Source of the DNA: Actinomadura xylanilytica
GTDB lineage: Bacteria > Actinomycetota > Actinomycetes > Streptosporangiales > Streptosporangiaceae
Assembly: GCF_030283145.1 (NCBI RefSeq)
Contig: NZ_JASNWE010000004.1
Span: 1,047,704 to 1,111,703 of the forward strand
Length of the DNA stretch: 64,000 nt
Direction of reading: 5' to 3'
Position 1 is the stretch's first letter. Every line of letters begins with the position of its first letter. Below the pieces are notes generated by a model. The model searched no databases. It was not told the origin of the DNA and was given only the letters and a program-made list of their open reading frames with translations. Below, piece by piece: positions 1-8,968 of this stretch. The position numbers and the translations under genes are program-made.

Positions 1-1015
1 CGGGCTGTGGTGGGCGATCACGGCGGCGCGGCACGGCCGGCTCAGCATCGGCGATGTGTCCATGTTCCTCGCGGCCGTCCTCGGCGTGCAGGCCGCCCTG
101 TCGACGCTCACCACGGCGATCGCCGGCGGGCAGGCGCGGCTGCTGTCCTTCACCCACTACCTCGCCGTCGTCCGCGCCGAACCCGACCTTCCCAGCGCGA
201 TCGAGGGCGACGCGCCGCCGCTGCGGGACGCCATCGAGCTGCGGGACGTGTGGTTCCGCTACAGCGACGACCACCCCTGGGTCCTGCGCGGGGTGGACCT
301 GACGATCCCGCGCGGGCACGCGGTCGCGCTCGTCGGCCTGAACGGGGCCGGGAAGAGCACCCTCGTCAAGCTGCTGTGCCGGATGTACGACCCGACCCGC
401 GGACAGATCCGCTGGGACGGCGTCGACCTGCGCGACATCCCGCCGGCACTGCTGCGCGAGCGGATCAGCGCCGTGTTCCAGGACCACATGAACTACGACA
501 TGACGGCCGGCGAGAACATCTCCCTCGGCGACCTGGGCGCGATCGGCGACCAGCGGCGGCTCACCGCGGCGGCCGTCCGTGCGGGCATCCACGACAAGCT
601 CACCGGGCTGCCCCGGGGCTACGACACCCCGCTCACCCGCATGTTCGTGATGGGGGACGACAAGGACGACCCGGTGACCGGCGTCGTCCTGTCCGGCGGG
701 CAGTGGCAGCGGCTCGCGCTGGCCCGCGCGTTCGTCCGGGAGGGCCGGGACCTGATGATCCTGGACGAGCCCAGCTCCGGCCTCGACCCCGAGGCCGAGC
801 ACGAGATCCACACCCGGATGCGGGAGCACCGCGAGGGCCGCACCAGCCTGCTGATCTCGCACCGGCTCAGCGCCGTCCGCGACGCCGACCACATCGCGGT
901 ACTGAAGGAGGGCCGGATCATCGAGCAGGGAACGCACGACTCCCTGCTCGAGACCGGCGGCAGCTACGCCGGGCTGTTCCGGCTCCAGGCATCCGGATAC
1001 CAGGAGGTCCCGTGA
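1..1015 (+). CDS. ABC transporter, C-terminal part (permease end + ATPase), 5' truncated by window edge
   Basis: The reading frame enters at base 2 and gives 337 residues. The first ~45 are the last hydrophobic part of a fused membrane domain. A complete ABC ATPase follows: Walker A GLNGAGKST at about nt 335-361, signature LSGGQ, Walker B LMILDEP and the H-loop SHR. An acidic insert (GDDKDDPVTG) lies just before LSGGQ; I recall such inserts from actinobacterial peptide-type exporters, unverified. The gene ends in a GTGA overlap with the signal peptidase gene, so the two are translated together. Fused permease-ATPase order is exporter architecture. The substrate cannot be seen; a modified peptide is one possibility given the peptidase partner. 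Confidence 0.9.
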   Translation, partial: GLWWAITAARHGRLSIGDVSMFLAAVLGVQAALSTLTTAIAGGQARLLSFTHYLAVVRAEPDLPSAIEGDAPPLRDAIELRDVWFRYSDDHPWVLRGVDLTIPRGHAVALVGLNGAGKSTLVKLLCRMYDPTRGQIRWDGVDLRDIPPALLRERISAVFQDHMNYDMTAGENISLGDLGAIGDQRRLTAAAVRAGIHDKLTGLPRGYDTPLTRMFVMGDDKDDPVTGVVLSGGQWQRLALARAFVREGRDLMILDEPSSGLDPEAEHEIHTRMREHREGRTSLLISHRLSAVRDADHIAVLKEGRIIEQGTHDSLLETGGSYAGLFRLQASGYQEVP

Positions 1016-1491
1016 CCACCGCCCTGCCGGTCGCCGGAGCGGCGGCGGCGCTCGGCCTGCTGGCACTGTCGATCCGCCTCCGCCTCATCGTCACGACCGT
1101 CGACGGCGACAGCATGGAGCCGACGCTGCGGTCCGGCGACCGCGTGCTGGTCCGCCGGACCAAGCGGGTCCGCTCCGGAGACGTCGTCCTCGTCCGGTTC
1201 CCCGACCTGCCGAACGAGCGGCGGCCCGTGGCCGACCGCCAGCTCCTCCTCAAGCGGGCGACGGCCGTGCAGGGCGACCGGGTGCCCGCGGGCTGGGCGG
1301 ACCCGGACGTCGCGGGGCTGGCCGGCATGACGGTGCCGCCCGGTTCCGTGGTGGTGCTGGGCGACAACCGTCCGACGAGCTGGGACTCCCGGCACTACGG
1401 CTTCGTGCCCCGCGAGCGGATCGTCGGCGTCATGGTCCGGCACCTGTCCGCCGCGCCGTCCCCCGAACCCGAGCCCGCTCGCTCCCGCTGA
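1012..1491 (+). CDS. small S26-family signal peptidase
   Basis: Predicted membrane serine protease of 159 residues with the Ser/Lys dyad of type I signal peptidases. An N-terminal hydrophobic helix (about 4-26) is followed by GDSMEPTL with catalytic Ser34, then LLKRA with the general-base Lys81, and the C-terminal box GDNRPTSWDSR. The GTG start overlaps the stop of the exporter gene (GTGA) and has GGAGG just upstream. It is shorter than housekeeping LepB and resembles the single-helix S26 proteins found in maturation or export clusters. It probably cleaves a substrate handled by the upstream exporter; that link is inferred from coupling only. Confidence 0.88.
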   Translation: MTTALPVAGAAAALGLLALSIRLRLIVTTVDGDSMEPTLRSGDRVLVRRTKRVRSGDVVLVRFPDLPNERRPVADRQLLLKRATAVQGDRVPAGWADPDVAGLAGMTVPPGSVVVLGDNRPTSWDSRHYGFVPRERIVGVMVRHLSAAPSPEPEPARSR

Positions 1492-1502
1492 GCTCAGGGC
1501 GG

Positions 1503-2780
1503 TCAGGCGATGCGGTCGATGATCAGGGGATGGAGGTCCGGGGTGCCGGATTCGGTGATCTCGAACGCGCCGTCCAGTGACTCCAGGGCCCGGTCGAAGC
1601 GGGACGGCTCGTCGGCGTGCAGGGTCAGCAGCGGCTGGCCCTCGGTGACGGTGTCACCGGGCTTGGCGTGGCAGATGATGCCGGCACCGAACGACACCGG
1701 GTCCTCCTTGCGGGCGCGGCCGGCACCGAGCCGCCACGCGGCCACGCCGACGCCGTAGGCGTCCAGCCGGGTGAGGACTCCCGAGGACGGCGCGGTCACC
1801 TCGTGCGCCTCGTTCGCGACCGGGAGCGCGGCGTCGGGGTCGCCGCCCTGCGCGGAGATCATCCGGCGCCAGACGTCCATCGCCGAACCGTCCTGGAGCG
1901 CGTCGGCGGGGTCCTTGCCGTCCGCCAGGCCGGCCGCGGCGAGCATCTCGCGGGCCAGCGCCACGGTCAGCTCGACCACGTCGGACGGGCCCGCGCCGGC
2001 CAGCACCTCGACCGACTCGGCCACCTCGACCGCGTTGCCGACCGCGCGGCCGAGGGGACGGTCCATCGCGGTGAGCAGCGCGACGGTGCGCAGCCCGTGG
2101 TCGGTGCCGATGCCGACCATCGTCTCGGCCAGCTCGCGCGCGTCCGCGACCGTCTTCATGAACGCGCCGGAGCCGACCTTGACGTCCAGCACCAGCGCCC
2201 CGGTGCCCTCGGCGATCTTCTTGGACATGATCGAGGACGCGATCAGCGGGATCGACTCGACCGTCCCGGTCACATCGCGCAGCGCGTACAGCTTGCGGTC
2301 GGCCGGGGCCAGGCCGCCGCCCGCCGCGCACACCACCGCGCCGGTGCCGGTCAGCACGTCCAGCATCTCGCCGGTGCTCAGCGACGCCCGCCAGCCCGGG
2401 ATCGACTCCAGCTTGTCGAGCGTCCCGCCGGTGTGCCCGAGGCCCCGCCCCGACAGCTGCGGGACGGCCGCGCCGCACGCGGCCACCACCGGCGCCAGCG
2501 GCAGCGTGATCTTGTCGCCGACGCCGCCGGTGGAGTGCTTGTCGGTGGTCGGGCGGTCCAGCGCCGACCAGTCCATCCGCTCGCCCGAACGGATCATCGC
2601 GTCCGTCCAGCGGGACACCTCGGCCCGGGTCATCCCGTTCAGCAGGATCGCCATGGCCAGCGCCGCCATCTGCTCCTCGGCGATCGCCCCCCGGGTGTAG
2701 GCGTCGACCGCCCAGTCGATCTGCTCACCGGTCAGCCCGGTCCGGTCGCGCTTGGCGCGGATGACGTCGATGGCGTCCAC
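1503..2780 (-). CDS. deoA: thymidine phosphorylase
   Basis: Cleaves thymidine/deoxyuridine with phosphate to base plus deoxyribose-1-phosphate (pyrimidine salvage, cytosol). The protein is about 425 residues. Visible family motifs are KHSTGGVGDK (phosphate binding) and the pyrimidine phosphorylase signature LSGRGLGHTGGTLDKLES, followed by the C-terminal alpha/beta domain. I chose the GTG at 2780 because GAGGAGA precedes it; a GTG four codons upstream (2792) lacks spacing to its purine-rich run. Last gene of the nucleoside operon, 15 bp after cdd. pdp (pyrimidine-nucleoside phosphorylase) is the alternative name. Confidence 0.93.
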   Translation of the reverse strand: MDAIDVIRAKRDRTGLTGEQIDWAVDAYTRGAIAEEQMAALAMAILLNGMTRAEVSRWTDAMIRSGERMDWSALDRPTTDKHSTGGVGDKITLPLAPVVAACGAAVPQLSGRGLGHTGGTLDKLESIPGWRASLSTGEMLDVLTGTGAVVCAAGGGLAPADRKLYALRDVTGTVESIPLIASSIMSKKIAEGTGALVLDVKVGSGAFMKTVADARELAETMVGIGTDHGLRTVALLTAMDRPLGRAVGNAVEVAESVEVLAGAGPSDVVELTVALAREMLAAAGLADGKDPADALQDGSAMDVWRRMISAQGGDPDAALPVANEAHEVTAPSSGVLTRLDAYGVGVAAWRLGAGRARKEDPVSFGAGIICHAKPGDTVTEGQPLLTLHADEPSRFDRALESLDGAFEITESGTPDLHPLIIDRIA

Positions 2781-2795
2781 AGCTCTCCTCACCTC

Positions 2796-3206
2796 TCAGC
2801 GGCGCAGCAGGTCGTCCGGGCCGAACGCGTCCGGCAGGACCTCGGTCATCGGCAGCACGCCGCGCACGGTCTCCAGCAGCAGCGCCGCGCCGCCCTGCTC
2901 CCACAGGAGCTGCCGGCAGCGCCCGCACGGCATCAGCGGGTCGCCGTTCCGGTCGACGACCGCGACCGCGACCAGCTGCGGCGCCGCGGTCGCCTTCCCC
3001 TCGCCGTGCAGCGCCGACACCAGGCTGCACTCGGCGCACAGGCCGACGCCGTACGAGGCGTTCTCCACGTTGCATCCGGTGATGGTCCGGCCGTCGTCCA
3101 CCAGCGCCGCGGCGCCGACGGGGAAGCCGGAGTACGGCGCGTACGCCCGCCCCATCGCCGCCCGCGCCGCCGCGCGCAGCGCCGGCCAATCGATCTGTTC
3201 GGTCAT
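2796..3206 (-). CDS. cdd: cytidine deaminase
   Basis: Deaminates cytidine/deoxycytidine to uridine/deoxyuridine. The protein is 136 residues, the size of the homotetrameric class. The zinc site is visible as CAEC (ligand Cys with catalytic Glu) and PCGRCRQ, with the N-terminal substrate segment APYSGFPVGAA. The ATG at 3206 fits the family length; a longer in-frame start exists but adds unrelated residues. It lies between the second permease gene and deoA, so imported pyrimidine nucleosides can go straight to deamination and phosphorolysis. Confidence 0.95.
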   Translation of the reverse strand: MTEQIDWPALRAAARAAMGRAYAPYSGFPVGAAALVDDGRTITGCNVENASYGVGLCAECSLVSALHGEGKATAAPQLVAVAVVDRNGDPLMPCGRCRQLLWEQGGAALLLETVRGVLPMTEVLPDAFGPDDLLRR

Positions 3207-3252
3207 GTCCCCATGATCTCCCGCGTCCGGCCCGTCCCGGGCCATCGCCCGA

Positions 3253-4608
3253 TCAGCGCGACTCGCCGCGCCGGTACTGGATCCCGTTGGCGGCCGGCAT
3301 CCGCAGCCGCTGGCTGGCGAGCGCCAGCACCAGCAGCGTGGTCAGGTGCGGGGTGAACGACACCAGCTCGCCGGGCACCACGTCGCTGCTCAGGAACCAC
3401 GCCAGCAACGCGGCGGCGAACACCACCGACAGCGCGCCGCCGACGAACGCGTTGCGGACCGCGCGGCGCTCCACGTCGGTGGTCACCAGCGGGCGCATCC
3501 GGTTGCCCCGGACGAGCTGCCAGATCGCGACGGCGACCAGCAGGACGGTCACGAACAGCAGCAGCGCGTGCACCGCCTGGCCTCCGCCGCGCACGTTCAT
3601 CGCGTCGGTGTAACCGAACAGCAGCGATCCGGCGGCGAGCCCGCCCGGACGCCAGTTACCGAAGATCATCGCGGCCAGGCCGATGAAGCCGCGTCCGCCG
3701 GTCTGCCCGTCCTGGTACAGCGGGGCGGCGACCGTGACCAGGAACGCCCCGGCCAGCCCGGAGAACGCACCGGAGATCGTCACCGCCAGATACTTCATCC
3801 GATAGACCGGCACGCCCAGCGACTCGGCCGCGTACGGGTCCTCGCCGCACGACCGGATCCGCAGCCCGAACGCGGTGCGCCACAGCACGAAGAAGGTCAG
3901 CGGGACCAGCAGCAGCGCGACCAGCGTCAGCAGCGACATCCCGCTGGTCAGCCCGCGCAGCACGCCCGCCAGGTCCGACGCCAGGAACCAGTGGTGCCGC
4001 TCGACCGAGCCGAGCCAGTCCGGGCTCCGCCACCCGAAGATCTCGCCGCCGGACAGCACCGGCAGCGTCAGCGTGCTGATCGGATCGACCGGCGGGGACT
4101 GCCGCGGCCCGCCGCCCAGCGCCTTCGCCGCACCGGTGTCGAAGATCAGCCCGGCCAGGAACTGGGTCAGCCCGAGACCGAGGATGTTGATCGCGACACC
4201 GGAGACGATGTGGTCGACGCCGAACGACACGGTCGCGACGGCGTGCAGCAGCCCGCCGAGCGCGCCACCGGCGATCCCGGCGGCCACCCCGGCCCACGGG
4301 CCCCACTGGTAGCCGGCCCAGGCGCCCGACCAGGTCCCGAGGATCATCATGCCCTCGAGGCCGATGTTGATGACGCCCGACCGCTCCGCCCACAGCCCGC
4401 CCAGCCCGGCCAGGAAGATCGGCACCGCGAGCCGCAGCGTCGCGCCGACCGTCCCGCTGGACGTCACGTCGTTCGCGTCATCGATCAGCCGGACCAGCGA
4501 CAGCAGCACCAGCAGCGCCGCCGCGATCAGCAGGTGGTGCGGCCAGCGGAGCCGGCGGCCCGTGGTCAGCGCCTTGGCCTTGCCCGCGGCCGTGGTGACC
4601 GTGCTCAT
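3253..4608 (-). CDS. nucleoside-type ABC transporter permease 2
   Basis: Inner-membrane permease of 451 residues with many hydrophobic helices and the segment SGVINIGLEGMMILG that marks the BPD_transp_2 permeases working with BMP-type binding proteins. Its ATG overlaps the stop of permease 1 by 4 nt (ATGA), and GGGAGG lies just upstream. The C-terminal ~90 residues carry further helices. It should pair with permease 1 as the heterodimeric channel of the importer. Family knowledge and the flanking cdd/deoA make nucleosides the likely cargo. Confidence 0.92.
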   Translation of the reverse strand: MSTVTTAAGKAKALTTGRRLRWPHHLLIAAALLVLLSLVRLIDDANDVTSSGTVGATLRLAVPIFLAGLGGLWAERSGVINIGLEGMMILGTWSGAWAGYQWGPWAGVAAGIAGGALGGLLHAVATVSFGVDHIVSGVAINILGLGLTQFLAGLIFDTGAAKALGGGPRQSPPVDPISTLTLPVLSGGEIFGWRSPDWLGSVERHHWFLASDLAGVLRGLTSGMSLLTLVALLLVPLTFFVLWRTAFGLRIRSCGEDPYAAESLGVPVYRMKYLAVTISGAFSGLAGAFLVTVAAPLYQDGQTGGRGFIGLAAMIFGNWRPGGLAAGSLLFGYTDAMNVRGGGQAVHALLLFVTVLLVAVAIWQLVRGNRMRPLVTTDVERRAVRNAFVGGALSVVFAAALLAWFLSSDVVPGELVSFTPHLTTLLVLALASQRLRMPAANGIQYRRGESR

Positions 4609-6005
4609 CCCGCCTCCCGTGCCAGGTCGTGTCCGGTGGCCAGCTCGACCGCCACGGCCCGCTGCTGGAGCCGGATCTCCCAGCGCCGCACCAGCTCGTA
4701 GACGATGACGACGGTCAGTACGACCACGCCCTGCATCACCCCGACGATCTCCTTGGGCACATCGACCTCCTGGAGCACGTCGGAGGTCTGGTCGAGGAAG
4801 GCGAACAGCAGCGCCGCCAGCGCGATGCCCACCGGATGGTTGCGGCCGAGCAGCGCCACCGTGATGCCGGTGAAGCCGAGCCCGGCCGGGAAGTTCAGCG
4901 AGTACTCGTGCGAGGCGCCGAGCAGCTCGGGCATCCCGATCAGCCCGGCCACCGCGCCGGACGCCACCATCGTGACGACCACCATCCGGCGCGCGCTGAC
5001 CCCGCTGGCCTGCGCCGCCGTCGGCGACAGCCCCGACACCCTCATGTCGAACCCGAACCGGGTGTGGTTGATCACCACCCAGAACACCACGCCGACCACG
5101 ATCGCCAGCGGCAGCAGCCCGTACAGCCGGCCGGGCAGGTCGAGCCCCACCGCCGACAGCACCCCGTTCAGGTCGCCGACCTGGCCGGACTTGGGGATCG
5201 GCGGGGTCGCCACGTTGTTGCTGCCCGGCCGCACCTCGGCCAGCCGCTTGTCGTTCAGCAGGTAGGCGATCAGCCCGGTCGCGATCGCGTTCAGCATGAT
5301 CGTGGACAGCACCTCGCTGACCCCGCGGGTGACCTTCAGTACGCCCGCGATCGCGGCCCACAGCCCGCCGACCAGCATCGCCGCCACGATCACCAGGAGC
5401 TGGCCGAACGGGGCGGGCAGCGTCAGCGCGCCGCCGAGCGCCGCCGACAGCATCGCCGCCAGCCGGTACTGCCCGTCCACGCCGATGTTGAGCAGCGCCA
5501 TCCGGAACCCGATCGCGACCGCGACCGCCGACAGGTAGTACCGCGTCGCCCGGTTGACGATGTCGACCAGGGAGTTCTCGGTGGTGCCGAAGCTGACCAT
5601 GCTCTGGATCGAGCTGACCGGGTCGGCGCCGGTGACCCGCAGCAGCAGCATCGTGATGGCCAGGGAGATCAGCAGCGCCAGCACCGGCGCGCCGATCTTC
5701 AGGCCGAGCCCGCGCGGCCCGAGCCCCTGGAGCACCGCCTTCCACGCCGGCACCTCGGCGGGCCCGGACGGATCGCCGGGCTCGGCCGGGTCGGTCTCGC
5801 CGGGCTCCGGCCCGCGCGGCGCGGGCACGCCGGGCCCGGCCTCGCCCAGGTCGGGCACAGCGTCCTTCGCGACACCGGAGTCCTTCGCGACACCGGAGTC
5901 CTTCGCGACGCCGGAGTCCTTCGACGCGGCGGGGCCCGCCGTGTCGCCCGGCTCCCGCTCGTCCCTCGGGTCCTTCTCGTCCCGGGGTTCCTTCGGGTCG
6001 CTCAT
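4605..6005 (-). CDS. nucleoside-type ABC transporter permease 1 with charged, repeat-bearing N-terminus
   Basis: Permease of 466 residues. The first ~90 residues are hydrophilic and Pro/Glu/Asp-rich and contain three KDSGVA units; the membrane domain begins near residue 98 (LGLKIGAPVLALLISLAI). The core motif FRMALLNIGVDGQYRLAAM is typical of BPD_transp_2 permeases. The ATG overlaps the ATPase stop (ATGA) with GGGAG 7 nt upstream. The long N-terminal extension is unusual against the ~350-residue family norm and is probably a disordered cytosolic tail. Confidence 0.92.
   Translation of the reverse strand: MSDPKEPRDEKDPRDEREPGDTAGPAASKDSGVAKDSGVAKDSGVAKDAVPDLGEAGPGVPAPRGPEPGETDPAEPGDPSGPAEVPAWKAVLQGLGPRGLGLKIGAPVLALLISLAITMLLLRVTGADPVSSIQSMVSFGTTENSLVDIVNRATRYYLSAVAVAIGFRMALLNIGVDGQYRLAAMLSAALGGALTLPAPFGQLLVIVAAMLVGGLWAAIAGVLKVTRGVSEVLSTIMLNAIATGLIAYLLNDKRLAEVRPGSNNVATPPIPKSGQVGDLNGVLSAVGLDLPGRLYGLLPLAIVVGVVFWVVINHTRFGFDMRVSGLSPTAAQASGVSARRMVVVTMVASGAVAGLIGMPELLGASHEYSLNFPAGLGFTGITVALLGRNHPVGIALAALLFAFLDQTSDVLQEVDVPKEIVGVMQGVVVLTVVIVYELVRRWEIRLQQRAVAVELATGHDLAREAG
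5863..5916. repeat. 18-bp tandem repeat, three copies, inside permease 1
   Basis: Three head-to-tail 18-bp units (tccttcgcgacaccggag and one single-base variant) encode KDSGVA on the minus strand, followed by a partial fourth unit. The unit is a multiple of three, so copy-number change would keep the reading frame. Confidence 0.9.
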
Positions 6006-7528
6006 GGGGTGTCTCCCGCGCCGGTCATGGCGGAGCCGAGCTGCTCGGGGGTGACCGTCCCCGGGTCGACCTCCGCGACCAGCCGCCCGCGCAGGATCAC
6101 GTGCAGGGTGTCGGACATACCGATGAGTTCCTCAAGATCGGCGCTGATCAGCAGCACGGCCAGCCCGCTCGCGCGGGCCAGCCGCAGGTACTCCCAGATG
6201 GCGGCCTGGGCGCCCACGTCGATGCCGCGGGTGGGATGGGCGGCGATCAGCAGCCGCGGGTCGCCGGACATCTCCCGGCCCACGATGAGCTTCTGCTGGT
6301 TGCCGCCCGACAGCGCCGCGGCCGGCACCTCGATCCCGGGGGTGCGCACGTCGTAGTCGCGGACGATCCGGGTGGTGTCGCGCCGCGCGCCGCGCCGGTC
6401 GACCCACGGGCCGCGCACGTTCGGCCGCTGGGTCTGGTGGCCCAGCATCCGGTTCTCCCAGAGGCTGCCCTCCAGCACCAGCCCGTGCCGGTGCCGGTCC
6501 TCGGGGATGTAGGCGATCCCGGCCTCGCGGCGGCGCCGGGTCGTCCAGCCGGTGATGTCGTGCTCGCCATAGGTGATCGTCCCGGCGTCCGCGCCGCGGA
6601 TCCCCATGATCGCCTCGATCAGCTCGCTCTGCCCGTTGCCCTCGACCCCGGCCAGACCGACGATCTCGCCGCGCCGGATGCGCAGCGACACCCCGTCCAC
6701 GACCGGACGGCCCTCGGCGGTCAGCACGCTCAGGCCGCCGATGTCGAGCTGCACGTCGTCGGTCACGGTGGACTCGCGCAGCTCCGGCTTGGGCAGCTCG
6801 GAGCCGACCATCAGCTCGGCCAGCCGTCCCGAGGTGATCTGCCCCGGGTCCAGCCGGGTGGCGACGGTGGTGCCGCGCCTGATCACCGAGATGGTGTCGG
6901 CGACCGACAGCACCTCGTCGAGCTTGTGCGAGATGAATAGCACGGTGAGGCCTTCGGCGCGCAGCTCCCGCAGGTTGCCGAACAGCTCGTCGACCTCCTG
7001 CGGGACGAGCACCGCGGTGGGCTCGTCCAGGATCAGCACCCGGGCGCCGCGGAACAGCACCTTGAGGATCTCGACCCGCTGCCGGTCGCCGACGCCGAGC
7101 GTCTCGACCAGCACGTCGGGGTCGACGCGCAGCCCGTACGCCTCCGACATCTCGCGGATCCTCGCGCGGGCGGCGGCGAAGTCGATCCGGAACCCGCGCC
7201 GCGGCTCGGCGCCGAGGATCACGTTCTCCAGCACCGTCAGGTTGTCGGCCAGCTTGAAGTGCTGGTGCACCATCCCGATCCCGCGCGCGATCGCGTCGGC
7301 GGGGGTGCGGAGCACCGCCTTGGCGCCGTCGATCTCGATGGTGCCCTCGTCCGGCCGCTGCATCCCGTAAAGGATCTTCATCAGGGTGGACTTGCCGGCA
7401 CCGTTCTCCCCGCACAGCGCGTGCACCTCGCCGCGCTCGATGGTGAGGTCGACGTCGTGGTTGGCCACCACGCCGGGAAACCGCTTGGTGATCGATGTCA
7501 GCCGGACGGCCGGCATCTGCTCAGGCAC
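6002..7528 (-). CDS. two-domain ABC ATPase for nucleoside/sugar-type importer
   Basis: Energises the importer. The 508-residue protein holds two ABC domains. The first has Walker A GENGAGKST near residue 40 and Walker B VLILDEPTAVL. The second has a degenerate P-loop region GVEGNGQSE, the signature LSGGNQQK and the HPTRGIDVG box, as in the RbsA/MglA/YufO type. The start is a GTG with GGGAGGGG about 5 nt upstream. It is the first of the tightly coupled transporter genes after the lipoprotein gene, from which it is separated by 152 bp containing a strong hairpin. Confidence 0.94.
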   Translation of the reverse strand: MPEQMPAVRLTSITKRFPGVVANHDVDLTIERGEVHALCGENGAGKSTLMKILYGMQRPDEGTIEIDGAKAVLRTPADAIARGIGMVHQHFKLADNLTVLENVILGAEPRRGFRIDFAAARARIREMSEAYGLRVDPDVLVETLGVGDRQRVEILKVLFRGARVLILDEPTAVLVPQEVDELFGNLRELRAEGLTVLFISHKLDEVLSVADTISVIRRGTTVATRLDPGQITSGRLAELMVGSELPKPELRESTVTDDVQLDIGGLSVLTAEGRPVVDGVSLRIRRGEIVGLAGVEGNGQSELIEAIMGIRGADAGTITYGEHDITGWTTRRRREAGIAYIPEDRHRHGLVLEGSLWENRMLGHQTQRPNVRGPWVDRRGARRDTTRIVRDYDVRTPGIEVPAAALSGGNQQKLIVGREMSGDPRLLIAAHPTRGIDVGAQAAIWEYLRLARASGLAVLLISADLEELIGMSDTLHVILRGRLVAEVDPGTVTPEQLGSAMTGAGDTP

Positions 7529-7626
7529 GTGTGGCCCCTCCCGCTTCGGACTACCCGCTGCCCCGCTGTCTCGGAGTACCGCGCTCCCGGCCGACCGGCC
7601 GACCGGCCCGCCTCCCGACGGCCGGT

Positions 7627-7660
7627 CCGGGGCGCCGCCGTCGCCACGGCGGCGCCCCGG
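7627..7660 (-). terminator. 15-bp perfect hairpin between binding-protein and ATPase genes (partial terminator/stabiliser)
   Basis: Perfect 15-bp inverted repeat (arms 7627-7641 and 7646-7660, loop CGCC), 20 bp past the lipoprotein stop and 98 bp before the ATPase start. No U-tract. Such a processing or attenuating hairpin would give excess binding protein over membrane components; the role is inferred. Confidence 0.7.
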
Positions 7661-7680
7661 TCACGCAGTACGGCGCGAGG

Positions 7681-8739
7681 TCAGGACCCGGTCGGAACCT
7701 CGATCTTGCCGGCCACGATCCCGGCCTTCAGCTCGTCCAGCTTGGCCTTGATGTCGTCGATCTTGCCGCCCGACACCGAGTAGCCGACGCCGTCGTTGGC
7801 CAGGTCGTACTTCTTGGTGCCGGCCTTGAAGGTGCCGTTCCCGACGCCCTCGACGAAGTCGAGCACCGACGAGTCGACCCGCTTCACCATGGAGGTGAGG
7901 ATCTGCTCCTTCACGCCCTGCACGGCCGGCAGGTTGTACTGGTCGGAGTCGACGCCGATGGCCCACTTCTTGGCCCCGCCGACGGTGTTGATGACGCCGA
8001 TGCCGGCGCCGCCCGCGGCGTGGAAGATCACGTCGGCGCCGCCGTCGAGCTGGCCCTTGGCCGCCTCGGTGCCGAGCGCCGGGTTCTTGAACCCGTCGAA
8101 GTTCGGCGGCTGGGTCAGGTACTTGGCCGGCAGGATCTTGATGCCCGGCTTGGCCTTCTTGGCGCCCGCCTCGTACCCGGCCTGGAACCGCTGGATCAGC
8201 GGCACGTTCACGCCGCCGATGAAGCCGATCGTGCCGGTCTTGGACTTCAGCGCGGCGGCGGCGCCGACCAGGTAGGAGCCCTGCGCCTCGGCGAAGCACG
8301 CGCCGAGCACGTTCGGGCCCTCGACCTTGCACTGGTCGGCGTCCACGACCAGGAACTTGGTGTCCGGGAAGTCCTTGGCGACCTTGATCACCGAGGCGGT
8401 GTAGGCGAATCCCACCCCGATGATCATCTTGTAGCCCTCGTTGGCCATCAGGCGCAGCCGCGACTCCTTGTCGGCGTCCGGCTCGTCGGGCTTGGCGGAG
8501 ATCTCCTTGGTCTGGACGTTCAGGTCCTTCTTGGCCTTGTCGAGCCCGGCCGCCGCCGAGTCGTTGAACGACTGGTCGCCACGACCGCCGATGTCGAAGG
8601 CCAGCCCCACCTTGACGGTCTTCTTGCCGTCCGCGCCGCCGCCGTCGTCAGCGGCCTTCTTGCCACCGCAGCCGGAGGCGCTGAGCACCAGCGCTGCGCC
8701 CGTCACACCGACGAGCGAGATCTTCAGTCCACGGCGCAA
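7681..8739 (-). CDS. BMP-family substrate-binding lipoprotein (nucleoside-type)
   Basis: Extracytoplasmic receptor of the importer, 352 residues. The start is TTG at 8739: AAGGAG lies 7 nt upstream, and the translation from there begins LRRGLKISL with a hydrophobic core and lipobox ASGC, making Cys24 the lipidated residue. The mature protein shows the BMP fold: GLAFDIGGRGDQSFND at the start of domain 1, IIGVGFAYTASV, GFIGGVNVPLI, and VIFHAAGGAGIGVI. Upstream in-frame ATG/GTG codons would add about 36 residues before the signal peptide and lack a Shine-Dalgarno. Family knowledge (PnrA, TmpC) and the neighbours cdd/deoA support nucleosides as ligand. Confidence 0.93.
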   Translation of the reverse strand: MRRGLKISLVGVTGAALVLSASGCGGKKAADDGGGADGKKTVKVGLAFDIGGRGDQSFNDSAAAGLDKAKKDLNVQTKEISAKPDEPDADKESRLRLMANEGYKMIIGVGFAYTASVIKVAKDFPDTKFLVVDADQCKVEGPNVLGACFAEAQGSYLVGAAAALKSKTGTIGFIGGVNVPLIQRFQAGYEAGAKKAKPGIKILPAKYLTQPPNFDGFKNPALGTEAAKGQLDGGADVIFHAAGGAGIGVINTVGGAKKWAIGVDSDQYNLPAVQGVKEQILTSMVKRVDSSVLDFVEGVGNGTFKAGTKKYDLANDGVGYSVSGGKIDDIKAKLDELKAGIVAGKIEVPTGS

Positions 8740-8968
8740 GAGAGCGCTCCTTCCGGTCCCACCTGAACGGGCATAGCGGCCCATGGCGGGCCACTGAAAT
8801 CGATGGGACGTTATCTCGGGAACGGCAGGAAACACCCCAGGGTGCACCGTTTCGCAACGCGTCCGTTACCAATGCGTACGCTTATCGCCACAGGTCAGCG
8901 TGTGAAGCGTCACCGCATGTGATCGATCTCGGGTGGGCGGCCGGCCCCGGCGGGGCGGACGGCGCGGA
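8740..8968. promoter_or_regulatory. upstream region of the nucleoside operon
   Basis: This 229-bp gap separates the amidohydrolase stop from the lipoprotein start. On the minus strand TAACGT (within GAGATAACGTCC, around 8808-8813) fits a TANNNT -10 box. No clear -35 and no convincing operator were found. It must hold the operon promoter. Confidence 0.4.

Noticed and set aside
5863-5916. CRISPR-like repeat
   Set aside because: Units are contiguous, without spacers, and lie in frame inside a coding sequence.
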